Shown here piece after piece: positions 6,464 to 12,452 of a DNA stretch of 12,452 bases. The stretch covers positions 1 to 12,452 of the forward strand of contig DATKMG010000496.1 in the NCBI GenBank assembly GCA_035541995.1, read 5' to 3'. The position numbers and the translations under genes are program-made. Below the pieces are notes generated by a model, which saw nothing but the letters and a program-made list of their open reading frames with translations, did not search any database and was not told the origin of the DNA. This DNA comes from DATKMG01 sp035541995. GTDB taxonomy: Bacteria > Acidobacteriota > Terriglobia > Versatilivoradales > Versatilivoraceae. The first letter of the stretch is position 1, and each line of letters begins with the position of its first letter.

Positions 6464-6615
6464 TCAAACGCTCTCTGGCTCAATTCCCAGACGGTCGTTG
6501 ACCGCGTCACGTAACTTCTGTTTGCAGCCGAGATAGCGTTCTGTGGTTTCCACCGATGTGTGTCCGAGCAGAAACTGGATCTGTTCTAATTCTCCACCGG
6601 CAATATGACAGGAGG
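6464..6615 (-). pseudogene. Tyrosine recombinase (phage-type integrase) C-terminal remnant
   Basis: The - strand frame ending in TGA at 6466-6464 encodes about 48 residues typical of the integrase C-terminus. These include GELEQIQFLLGHTSV with the conserved Gly-His, then ETTERYLGCKQKLRDAVND with the nucleophilic Tyr, ending GIEPESV. Upstream of CHIAGG the similarity stops and an in-frame TAG lies soon after. The core-binding domain, the first catalytic Arg and the His-x-x-Arg box are therefore missing. It cannot be active. It is the relic of a mobile element and lies in the same scar zone as the AbiEii remnant and tRNA-Cys. Confidence 0.8.
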
Positions 6616-7071
6616 ATTGATATAAGAATGCCTTTTCCTCCTACAACGGGGGAGGGGGTTGGCGCCATGGGTGGATTCATCTTTCTCCTCTGTTGGATAC
6701 GCAGTCAGGCATAAAGATTCTCCAGGTTCATTCAGAGCTAAGTTTCGCCCCGATGTGACCTCATGTATCGGAGCCGGAATTTGGCCAAACCAATTGCGGG
6801 TCATCATAAAGAGAGAGACAGCAAGCTATGGCGCCTCAGTCCCTTCGAGTTTTTTTACCATGCAGGCAATCAGATTCTGTAAGGGTCGGAGACGATAGTT
6901 ATCGTTAGTGAGTAGCGACATCGAGGCCAAGGGTGCATTTCGCTGGCTACGGCTGCAATCGAGTCGATCTTACGGCTAACACGACCAGGCAAGGCCAGGG
7001 AGGGAGAGGGACTCAAGCGGGCTTGTATCGCCGCAAGAGCGCTGCACGACTTTCTTGGCCAAACGCGGTTC
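6616..7071. other. Gene-poor stretch with possible decayed PIN-domain fragment
   Basis: No intact gene is seen. On the - strand, roughly 7005-6890, the sequence GRVSRKIDSIAAVAS is followed after a +1 shift by AKCTLGLDVATH. Together these look like the C-terminal part of a VapC/FitB-type PIN domain (IAAxAxxxGLxxATRN). The match is short and needs a frameshift, so it is weak. The rest (6616-6890) holds only short frames without recognisable protein character. Confidence 0.25.
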
Positions 7072-8172
7072 TTACAAGTCTGCCGGGACGCGCGCCTTGG
7101 TGCCATGGGGAGCCGCTCTCAGATACTGTACGGGCCAGGGGACGGGATATCCCAGGTCGTGTCCCGCTCGCAAAGGCCAGTAAGGGTCACGTAAAAACTC
7201 TCGCGCGATGATTGCAACGTCTGCCTGGCCTGTGCGGATGATGTGGTCAGCCTGGGATGGAGCCGTGATCATTCCCACCGCACCAGTTAGGATTTTCGAT
7301 TCGTGACGAATTCTTTCGGCGAATGGTGTTTGATAGCCCGGGCCGACGGGAATTTGGGCAGGTGGCACATTTCCGCCGGAGGAACAATCGACCAGGTCCA
7401 CACCGGAATTTTTCAGGTACTTGGCAAGCTCAACGGAATCGTCGAGGGTCCATCCGCCTTCCACCCAATCTGTAACCGAAATGCGCGCGAATAAAGGCGC
7501 GCGCTCAGGCCACGATCCGCGAATCGCGGAAACCACCTCGAGCAGCAAGCGGATGCGGTTTTCGAACGAGCCACCGTACTCATCCGTGCGGTGATTGGCA
7601 AGTGGCGAAAGAAACTCAGAGATCAGATACCCGTGAGCCGCGTGAATCTCAATTACGCGGAACCCCGCTTCGAGGGCGCGGCTGGCTGCTTGCACAAATG
7701 ACCGGACAACTGTCTGAATTCCCTCCTGGGTCAGGGCCTGTGGCATCAGATAGTTTCCGGCGAAGGGAATCGCACTGGGTGCAACCACATTCTTCCAGCC
7801 GCCCGACTCTTCGGGCACGGCTCCCTCCCCAAGCCATGGCCGATAGGTGCTGGCCTTCCGTCCGGCATGTGCCAATTGTATCCCGGCGATGCTGCCCTGA
7901 GAGTGAATGAACCGAGTAATACGGGCGAGAAACTCAATATGGTCGTCGCTCCAGATTCCGAGATCTTCTGGACTGATCCGTCCTTCCGGTGTAACGGCTG
8001 TGGCTTCCGTCATAATCAAGCCCGCGCCCCCTACGGCCCGGCTCCCCAAGTGGACCAGATGCCAGTCATTCGCAAATCCATCGATACTGGAATACTCACA
8101 CATCGGTGAAACGACGATGCGATTGGAAAGAGTTAGGTCTCGGATCGAGAGTGGGTCGAACAGATTAGGCAT
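7072..8172 (-). CDS. NADH:flavin oxidoreductase, Old Yellow Enzyme family (YqjM/NamA-like)
   Basis: FMN-dependent cytoplasmic ene-reductase of 366 aa that reduces activated C=C bonds using NAD(P)H. It is a complete TIM barrel starting MPNLFDPLSIRDLTLSNRI. SPMCEY carries Cys25 and Tyr27, the redox-tuning Cys and Tyr of the YqjM (thermophilic-like) class. AHAGRKA lies at 101-107, and HAAHGY at 177-182 supplies the substrate-binding His177/His180 and Tyr182. LSPLANHRTDEYGGSxENR follows, then FMN-phosphate elements near the C-terminus (GAVGMI and IAREFLRDPYWPLRA). ATG 8172 has GAGGAG 8 nt upstream. It is a little longer than B. subtilis YqjM. It is single, flanked on both sides by decayed genes, yet itself intact. 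The physiological substrate (enoate, nitro compound or xenobiotic) is unknown. Confidence 0.93.
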   Translation of the reverse strand: MPNLFDPLSIRDLTLSNRIVVSPMCEYSSIDGFANDWHLVHLGSRAVGGAGLIMTEATAVTPEGRISPEDLGIWSDDHIEFLARITRFIHSQGSIAGIQLAHAGRKASTYRPWLGEGAVPEESGGWKNVVAPSAIPFAGNYLMPQALTQEGIQTVVRSFVQAASRALEAGFRVIEIHAAHGYLISEFLSPLANHRTDEYGGSFENRIRLLLEVVSAIRGSWPERAPLFARISVTDWVEGGWTLDDSVELAKYLKNSGVDLVDCSSGGNVPPAQIPVGPGYQTPFAERIRHESKILTGAVGMITAPSQADHIIRTGQADVAIIAREFLRDPYWPLRAGHDLGYPVPWPVQYLRAAPHGTKARVPADL

Positions 8173-8292
8173 GAGTTTTGCTCCTCGCTGGTCTTTTCTG
8201 TATCAGGCAGGCGTCGGGCCCGCCCGGTCGTGACGCGTTATCTTTCCCGCAGCTTTAACCCTAGGTTGGCCCAAAGGGAATTGAGTCTCAAA

Positions 8293-8661
8293 CTATACCA
8301 TGTATGCGGCTTCCGATCGTGCCAGCAAAGCAACGAGTTTACCTGCAGCTAGCTCATGGATGTCGAGGACTGGGATCCGCTTGGCTTTGAAGGAACCAAT
8401 GGCTTGAGAATCCTGCATGACGACCTGCCAAAGTGGAACCCGAAACATGAGATTCAAATCAATCTCCAGATTGCCGCCCAGGCCCAAAGCGCTTTGATAG
8501 CGGAGTTGCCACTTCCCGCCCGCATGATCTTTGGGAATGTGGTGAACGCCCAAACCTTCTCGCTGGCAGACAGCGCTGACGGCCTCTTCAACCGTTGGGC
8601 GATCAGATAGCATGCTCTCGCGATCAGCTGCACCAAATGGTTTGTAAGTGATTGCAATCAA
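8293..8661 (-). pseudogene. AbiEii-type nucleotidyltransferase toxin remnant (type IV TA)
   Basis: Residues about 10-115 of this frame match the middle of AbiEii-family nucleotidyltransferase toxins: ADRESMLSDRPTVEEAVSAV, HAGGKWQLRY, GNLEIDLNLMFRVPLW and IPVLDIHELAAGKLVALLAR. The N-terminal half with the GGTALN and DIDLNY catalytic region is absent. The C-terminal half (normally continuing ARxxRDLFD) is replaced by a few unrelated residues before the stop. There is no ATG; the frame opens at a TTG without a clear ribosome site. The fragment is therefore truncated at both ends and not functional. It starts 17 nt from the 3' end of tRNA-Cys, and no AbiEi antitoxin gene is seen. Confidence 0.85.
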
Positions 8662-8678
8662 AAGAGAATCATGCAGTA

Positions 8679-8754
8679 TGGAGGCGAGGAGGGGATTCGA
8701 ACCCCTGGATAAAGGTTTTGCAGACCTCTCCCTTAGCCACTTGGGTACCTCGCC
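8679..8754 (-). tRNA. tRNA-Cys (GCA), CCA encoded
   Basis: Acceptor stem GGCGAGG/CCTCGCC (7 perfect pairs), D arm closed by CCC/GGG, anticodon stem GAGGT/ACCTT with loop CTGCAAA giving anticodon GCA, and T arm AGGGG-TTCGAAT-CCCCT. The discriminator base is T (U73), typical of tRNA-Cys, followed by a genome-encoded CCA at 8681-8679. Complete, 76 nt. Its 3' end faces the AbiEii and integrase remnants. Confidence 0.97.
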
Positions 8755-8797
8755 ATCTGTGCATGAACGTAGAGGAACTTCTTTTTACTACAACGTC

Positions 8798-8827
8798 TTT
8801 ATACTCCTAAACCTCAGGGGACGTCAA
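8798..8827 (-). promoter_or_regulatory. Sigma-70-type promoter for tRNA-Cys
   Basis: On the - strand: -35 TTGACG (8827-8822), an 18-nt spacer, and -10 TATAAA (8803-8798), both close to consensus. The predicted start near 8791 gives a leader of about 37 nt before the mature tRNA 5' end. Confidence 0.65.
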
Positions 8828-9202
8828 GTTTCGAAGCCTTTCTCCCCACACCTTGTGAAAAATCCCATCGGCCGTATGGGATTGCCGCACTGAAGAACGC
8901 CTTAAGCCTCGCTTTCCGGGGTTTATCTGGGGCGAGCCTGGAATACGTGAATAGTCATAGGGGCCCCAGCCTATCGCGAGATCGCTGTTTCCCGAAATAT
9001 CGCAACCCTGGATGCCAAACCTCATGTTCTTATGAAAGTACCCCAAGACCTTTTCAAGTTCACCACCACAAATGAAAATGCTGGAGGGCCCCGCTTTGTC
9101 GGGGCCACGGTCGCGACAGGTGACAGCGGTCACCCGCGCACCCTCCAACAAAACCGCATTTTCATAGAAGCCTTGCATGCCCCACGAGGTACCACGTAGC
9201 AT
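8807..9202 (-). CDS. Hypothetical 131-aa reading frame, possibly the 3' part of a broken gene
   Basis: Not recognised. The frame (MLRGTSWGMQGFYENAVLLE, later GELEKVLGYFHKNMRFGIQG) has balanced, protein-like composition and codon use, but no Shine-Dalgarno before ATG 9202. The same frame is open further upstream to a TGA at 9256-9254 (YDQDLLGYHVSIF precedes the Met). An overlapping - strand frame from TTG 9339 to TAG 9223 encodes a hydrophobic segment (IVPLVVLVVALDM) followed by KVSEFGGEKVDELDPVHL. One frameshift in 9223-9253 would join the two into a protein of about 170 aa with an N-terminal membrane segment. It could be a decayed or mis-sequenced gene, or chance. Its last codons contain the tRNA-Cys -35 element. 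Confidence 0.35.
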   Translation of the reverse strand: MLRGTSWGMQGFYENAVLLEGARVTAVTCRDRGPDKAGPSSIFICGGELEKVLGYFHKNMRFGIQGCDISGNSDLAIGWGPYDYSRIPGSPQINPGKRGLRRSSVRQSHTADGIFHKVWGERLRNLTSPEV

Positions 9203-9425
9203 GAAAATGGAGACGTGATACCCTAAGAGATCCTGATCGTAAGATGCACCGGGTCAAGCTCGTCCACTTTCTCTCCGCCAAATTCAGAAACCTTCATGTC
9301 GAGAGCAACAACAAGCACGACGAGTGGGACGATTCTCAAGCTTGACCAGAAAAAAACCCGACTTTCTTGGCTGTAATCTCGTCTAAACTGGCGACGGCGG
9401 GTAAGAACAGGAACGGAGGCTGTCT
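9203..9425. other. Intergenic region upstream of the sigma factor
   Basis: Contains the short hydrophobic - strand frame described with the 131-aa frame (9223-9339) and the leader of the sigma factor gene. GGAGG at 9415-9419 is its ribosome binding site. No confident promoter is recognised. Confidence 0.4.
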
Positions 9426-10085
9426 GTGACTGAAGCCCTGAACCCTAGCCTTGCGCGAACAGGGTCGGGAGAGGCAAAAGCTCGAGAAGACCTGCAAGAG
9501 GAAGCCTGGGTCACAGCCAGCCAGAAGGGTGACACCCTGGCTTTCAATCGACTGGTCCTGAAATGGGAAGGCCCAATCTATAACCTTGCTCTGCGGATGC
9601 TCCAACATGAAGACGAGGCGGCTGAAGCCACGCAAGAAGTCTTCCTGCTGGCGTTCCGGAATATAGGCCGATTCAGGCGAGAGTCCCGTTTCTCCACCTG
9701 GCTTTACCGGATTGCCTCCAATCACTGTACGACCCATCTGCGACAGCGTCCGGTGGAGGCCCACTGTTCATTGGACGATGACAAGTTGGAAATGACACTA
9801 GGCCCCTTGTTGCCGGTGGAGGAGTCTCACGAAAAAGAATTGCTTAATGAGGAGAGCCGCCAACGAGTGGCCAGGGCTCTCGGAAGACTTTCCCCGGAAC
9901 AACGAATTGTTGTGGAGCTGAAGTTTTTCAAGGAGCTAACCTTTGAAGAAATTTCCCAGGTAGTCCAAGTCCCCCTGAGCACAGTGAAGACCCGGCTATA
10001 CAGTGGCCTGGAGGCTTTAAAGTCCCGCCTGGGACGGACAGACCGAGGAATCAAGCGAGGATTAAGAAATGACAAAAGTGTGTGA
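9426..10085 (+). CDS. ECF-type RNA polymerase sigma factor
   Basis: Sigma-70 family, extracytoplasmic-function type, 219 aa. It directs RNA polymerase to a dedicated set of promoters when released from its anti-sigma factor. Region 2 spans about residues 38-101: FNRLVLKWEGPIYNLALRML, the DEAAEATQEVFLLAFRN helix, and STWLYRIASNHC. Region 4 spans about 145-203: LGRLSPEQRIVVELKFF and the helix-turn-helix LTFEEISQVVQVPLSTVKTR. There is no region 3, as usual for ECF factors, and the linker (LDDDKLEMTLGPLLPVEE) is acidic. GTG 9426 is preceded by GGAGG with a 6-nt gap. The 3' end overlaps the next gene by 17 nt, so the two are co-translated. The N-terminal 25-residue extension is not typical of the core fold. 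The target regulon cannot be read from this window. Confidence 0.96.
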   Translation: MTEALNPSLARTGSGEAKAREDLQEEAWVTASQKGDTLAFNRLVLKWEGPIYNLALRMLQHEDEAAEATQEVFLLAFRNIGRFRRESRFSTWLYRIASNHCTTHLRQRPVEAHCSLDDDKLEMTLGPLLPVEESHEKELLNEESRQRVARALGRLSPEQRIVVELKFFKELTFEEISQVVQVPLSTVKTRLYSGLEALKSRLGRTDRGIKRGLRNDKSV

Positions 10086-10866
10086 TCATTTCCGGCTGCA
10101 ACTAGCTAAAGCCCTGGTGGACGACCTTGTTGGAGAGGAGCGCGAAGCACTGCAGGATCATCTGGCGGAGTGTCCGGCCTGTAGTCTTGATCAGGAGCTT
10201 TACGCCACCACAGTTCGACAGTTGCGATCCACTGCAGACGTCCCGGTGCCACGGCATTTCTTTGTGTATCCCAAGACTATCCGGCTGACCCCCTGGCAAC
10301 TATTTCGGCAATTGAATTTCGCTTGGCGTGCCACCCTTGTCGCGACCGCCGTCTTACTATTGGTCGGGGCAAGCTTACTGGTTGGTAATGCCCGATTCAA
10401 AGCCGAAAACGGGTCTTTCTCTCTTTCCTTCGGGAAGCCTCCACTTCCCCGCCCCACCGGGATGACAACCGGCGAGGAGACTGAGGTTTTGAAACACGAA
10501 TTACTAATGGTTATGGAGGAAAAACTGCGGCAGGAGCGACTGGAGTTCACCCGTCTGATACAGGCCGAACTCAAGAGGTCAACTGCCTTGCGCAATCGGC
10601 AACAGAGGCAATTGCTTCAGACTGCTCTTGAAAGCATGGAGACTCGATTCAACAGTCAGTTGACAACGGCTGGCAAAACGCTAGAGGCACGTAACGATCA
10701 AGCCTTGTTGAGTCTGATCGGGGCGTGGCAAGCCCAACGGGAACAAGACCTGGCGCGAATCAATGTCAGCTTCGAACATATGCAGGCGCAAGGACAGCTA
10801 AAGGAAAGGCAGACTGACAACATCCTGAACACCCTGATCCAGGTAGCTCAATTGAAATTGCAGTAG
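10069..10866 (+). CDS. Zinc-finger anti-sigma factor with one membrane segment and extracytoplasmic coiled coil
   Basis: Predicted membrane-bound inhibitor of the sigma factor encoded just upstream; 265 aa. The cytoplasmic N-terminus has a ZAS-type zinc motif, His31-x3-Cys35-x2-Cys38 (HLAECPAC), with Cys5 as an additional candidate ligand. One hydrophobic segment at about 88-106 (ATLVATAVLLLVGASLLVG) should cross the membrane. The rest, about 140-260, is strongly helical and rich in Glu, Gln, Arg and Leu (for example MVMEEKLRQERLEFTRLIQA), probably a long coiled coil outside the membrane. ATG 10069 has GAGGA 7 nt upstream, inside the sigma gene, giving a 17-nt overlap. The long coiled coil is unusual compared with the short sensory domains of many ECF anti-sigmas. 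It suggests oligomerisation or binding to the coiled-coil protein encoded next. Confidence 0.9.
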   Translation: MTKVCDHFRLQLAKALVDDLVGEEREALQDHLAECPACSLDQELYATTVRQLRSTADVPVPRHFFVYPKTIRLTPWQLFRQLNFAWRATLVATAVLLLVGASLLVGNARFKAENGSFSLSFGKPPLPRPTGMTTGEETEVLKHELLMVMEEKLRQERLEFTRLIQAELKRSTALRNRQQRQLLQTALESMETRFNSQLTTAGKTLEARNDQALLSLIGAWQAQREQDLARINVSFEHMQAQGQLKERQTDNILNTLIQVAQLKLQ

Positions 10867-10955
10867 CAGAATTTTAATGCCGTTTTCACGATGCCTCGTA
10901 CCGCAATCAAGATGAAGAAGACGCAAACGCGAGGATGGCAAAGGAGGATAATACA

Positions 10956-11822
10956 ATGATGCGTCGAATTTTGGCTGGCTGTACCGTAGTGCTTGCGACT
11001 CTAATCTCGCTGGCCGTGACGGAACTGGCGCAGACTCAGTTGTTCGACCAGGAAAGGAGCCGGCAGGAAATCGAGACCATGCGAGGAATTCTGAGAACTA
11101 GTTTGGATTACGCACTCAAGAGGAACCCCCAGGCGAGCGAGGATTCAAAATTTGGAGATCTTTCCGGCTTCAGCCGGTCTAGCCGGGTGAGTGGGTTTTA
11201 CCTTTACGGCCAAGGTGCGCTCTTTGGCATATCGCTAGCCTCGTCTTCGTCCTCAGCGTTTGCATCCATGGCTGCATTAGCAGAGCTGGCACCCCCAACC
11301 CCACCGATTCCGCCAGCCGCCCCGGCTGCTCCGCCTGCTCTTTCGCCGCTGAATGAGGACGATCTAGCCGCAGCTCGCCAGCAAGCCGAGGCCGCCAAAG
11401 CAGATATTGCAGCCACTGCCGCTCAGGCCAAGCAGCAACAAAAAGAAGCAGCACGGCAGATGGACGAAATCATGAAACAGTCCACAAAAGTACAAAGAAA
11501 AATGGGGGAATGGAGGAGACAAAATGCAGAGGCACACACCAGAATGCAGGCGCAAATAGCCATCGCCAGAGTTGCGCTAGTGGAGACGCTCGCCAAATAT
11601 GGTGACTCACTCAGCGTGGTCAAGCCGCAGGAGTACATCACAATTGTGATTTCGGGGGAAGGGGGGCCCTGGTTCTCAGACGAGTTTCCGATCGGAGGGC
11701 CTGTCGCTGCGGATCGGAACCAGCAGATCGTTTCAGTCCAGAAGTCGGTCGTTACAGATTACAAAGCGGGACGAATTTCTCTGGATGAATTCAAGAAGAG
11801 AGTTCTGTCCTACACCAATTGA
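10956..11822 (+). CDS. Secreted or membrane-anchored coiled-coil protein of unknown function, third gene of the sigma operon
   Basis: Not assigned to a named family. It is 288 aa from ATG 10956, which has AAGGAGG 8 nt upstream. An in-frame ATG at 10935 would place that Shine-Dalgarno inside the gene, so it is less likely. The N-terminus has a basic start and a hydrophobic stretch (about 4-25, LAGCTVVLATLISLAVTELA) that is a signal peptide or anchor. There follows a small domain (FGDLSGFSRSSRVSGFYLYG), a Pro/Ala-rich linker (PPTPPIPPAAPAAPP), an Ala/Gln/Lys-rich coiled coil over about 120-205, and a conserved-looking C-terminal domain (PQEYITIVISG, SVQKSVVTDYKAGRISLDEF). It lies 89 nt after the anti-sigma gene on the same strand. 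Operon context suggests it acts outside the membrane in the same signalling pathway, as a sensor partner or regulated effector. Confidence 0.85.
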   Translation: MMRRILAGCTVVLATLISLAVTELAQTQLFDQERSRQEIETMRGILRTSLDYALKRNPQASEDSKFGDLSGFSRSSRVSGFYLYGQGALFGISLASSSSSAFASMAALAELAPPTPPIPPAAPAAPPALSPLNEDDLAAARQQAEAAKADIAATAAQAKQQQKEAARQMDEIMKQSTKVQRKMGEWRRQNAEAHTRMQAQIAIARVALVETLAKYGDSLSVVKPQEYITIVISGEGGPWFSDEFPIGGPVAADRNQQIVSVQKSVVTDYKAGRISLDEFKKRVLSYTN

Positions 11823-12452
11823 CGTAAGAGGATTCATTGAGTACCGGATTGTCCCCGGGCCTTTTCAACCTGAAGTGAGAGACATCCAGGAGACCCGGAG
11901 CGGTGTTTACCTGGTTTCTACAAGAGCAGGGTTATTTGAGTTCAAGCCCTTTGTTCGCACGGACGCCAAGCTCGGCACAGGACATGCGGGGACATTACCT
12001 CCATCAGATGAGGCAGAGCTAAGCACGGTCAGTCGATTTACGGGTTACCAGCCCAATGAGCCCGGGTCGGCTTCCGTACGGACATCAGCTGAAGATGCTT
12101 CAGGAAGGATCTGGGTGGGGACAGCAGGGGGATTATTCCAGTTTGAAGAAATGAGAGGGAAATGGACCTTTCATCTGGTCGACATCGGACTGCCCAAGGA
12201 CACCGAAAACGATACTATTATCCGAACTCTTATGCCCGATCAGCTCGGCGGACTCTGGATTGGTGCTGAAAGTGGGCTCTACCGTCGCCATCCCGATGGC
12301 CGAACTGAGCGATTTACAACGCGACACGGTCTTCCGGTCAACCAGGTTCGGGCCATTCAGGAAGATCGGGAAGGACAATTGTGGATCGCCACCCGCCTGG
12401 GGTTATGTCAGATAGTTTTTGACCCCGGTCGTACCCGCCCCGTAGTTTCCCG
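11785..12452 (+). CDS. Reg_prop-like beta-propeller sensor, 3' end outside window, start uncertain
   Basis: A frame open to the window end encodes at least four propeller-type repeats of the form GxxWVGTxxGLF. These are VRDIQETRSGVYLVSTRAGL, SAEDASGRIWVGTAGGLFQF, LGGLWIGAESGLYR, and HGLPVNQVRAIQEDREG followed by QLWIATRLGL. Such repeats form the ligand-sensing periplasmic propellers of hybrid two-component regulators and related sensors, so a transmembrane segment and kinase or other output may follow beyond 12452. The first in-frame ATG at 11785 overlaps the preceding gene by 38 nt, has no Shine-Dalgarno, and gives no signal peptide. An AAGAGGA at 11825-11831 sits before an in-frame ATT at 11836. 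Either the start is non-standard, or the 5' end, including the signal peptide, has been lost or frameshifted. Repeats are clear, start is not. Confidence 0.7.
   Translation, partial: MNSRREFCPTPIDVRGFIEYRIVPGPFQPEVRDIQETRSGVYLVSTRAGLFEFKPFVRTDAKLGTGHAGTLPPSDEAELSTVSRFTGYQPNEPGSASVRTSAEDASGRIWVGTAGGLFQFEEMRGKWTFHLVDIGLPKDTENDTIIRTLMPDQLGGLWIGAESGLYRRHPDGRTERFTTRHGLPVNQVRAIQEDREGQLWIATRLGLCQIVFDPGRTRPVVS

Noticed and set aside
6659..6898. 79-aa + strand and 73-aa - strand frames in the gene-poor stretch
   Set aside because: No recognisable motif, poor composition, and no convincing ribosome site.
6600..8760. Duplicate of the tRNA-Cys 3' end as an attachment-site repeat
   Set aside because: I looked for the TGGAGGCGAGGAGG pattern elsewhere in the window and found none.
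9358..9386. Possible ECF-type autoregulatory promoter (GACTT ... CGTCTAA) before the sigma gene
   Set aside because: Spacing and the -35 core match known ECF promoters only partly, and a single instance cannot be told from chance.
10971..10982. LAGC near the N-terminus of the third operon protein as a lipoprotein lipobox
   Set aside because: The Cys is only residue 9 and is followed, not preceded, by the hydrophobic stretch.
1..12452. CRISPR array, riboswitch, rRNA or replication origin
   Set aside because: No spaced repeats, conserved riboswitch cores, rRNA sequence or clustered DnaA boxes were seen.

Overview
The window is 12.45 kb of bacterial chromosome with moderate GC content. It mixes housekeeping genes with decayed accessory DNA. 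Sequence style suggests Acidobacteriota: a small ribbon-helix-helix gene coupled to a highly conserved 80-aa partner, an ECF sigma/anti-sigma operon with a coiled-coil third gene, a Reg_prop-type propeller sensor, and a sialate-esterase-type SGNH hydrolase. This assignment is from family resemblance only and no marker gene confirms it.

Left part (1-3627): the 3' end of a sialate O-acetylesterase-like gene (+), then the DNA-binding protein HU gene (-) with a recognisable promoter and terminator. Next is a palindrome at 2198-2257, directly followed by a 5'-truncated glycoside-hydrolase-like pseudogene (+). The pseudogene has two in-frame stops and an internal 69-nt repeat insertion.

Middle part (3628-6366): an unusual single-chain dihydroorotate dehydrogenase in which the PyrD catalytic domain is fused to a PyrK-like FAD/NAD/[2Fe-2S] electron-transfer domain (+). 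It starts at a TTG with a perfect Shine-Dalgarno. Convergent to it is a two-gene unit on the - strand (RHH regulator, then an 80-aa protein of unknown function, stop and start codons abutting) that looks like an antitoxin/toxin-type or other small two-component module.

Scar region (6400-9340): a C-terminal remnant of a tyrosine recombinase, a gene-poor stretch, an intact Old Yellow Enzyme family flavin oxidoreductase (-), an AbiEii-type nucleotidyltransferase toxin remnant truncated on both sides, and an intact tRNA-Cys(GCA) with encoded CCA and its own promoter (-). The toxin remnant begins 17 nt beyond the tRNA 3' end, and the recombinase remnant lies farther out on the same side. This is the layout expected of a degraded tRNA-associated island. 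Upstream of the tRNA is an unassigned, possibly frameshifted reading frame.

Right part (9426-12452): an operon-like series on the + strand: ECF sigma factor, overlapping zinc-finger anti-sigma factor with one membrane segment and a long extracytoplasmic coiled coil, and a secreted or anchored coiled-coil protein of unknown function. It is followed by a beta-propeller (Reg_prop-like) sensor reading frame that runs off the window. Together these read as an envelope-signalling locus.
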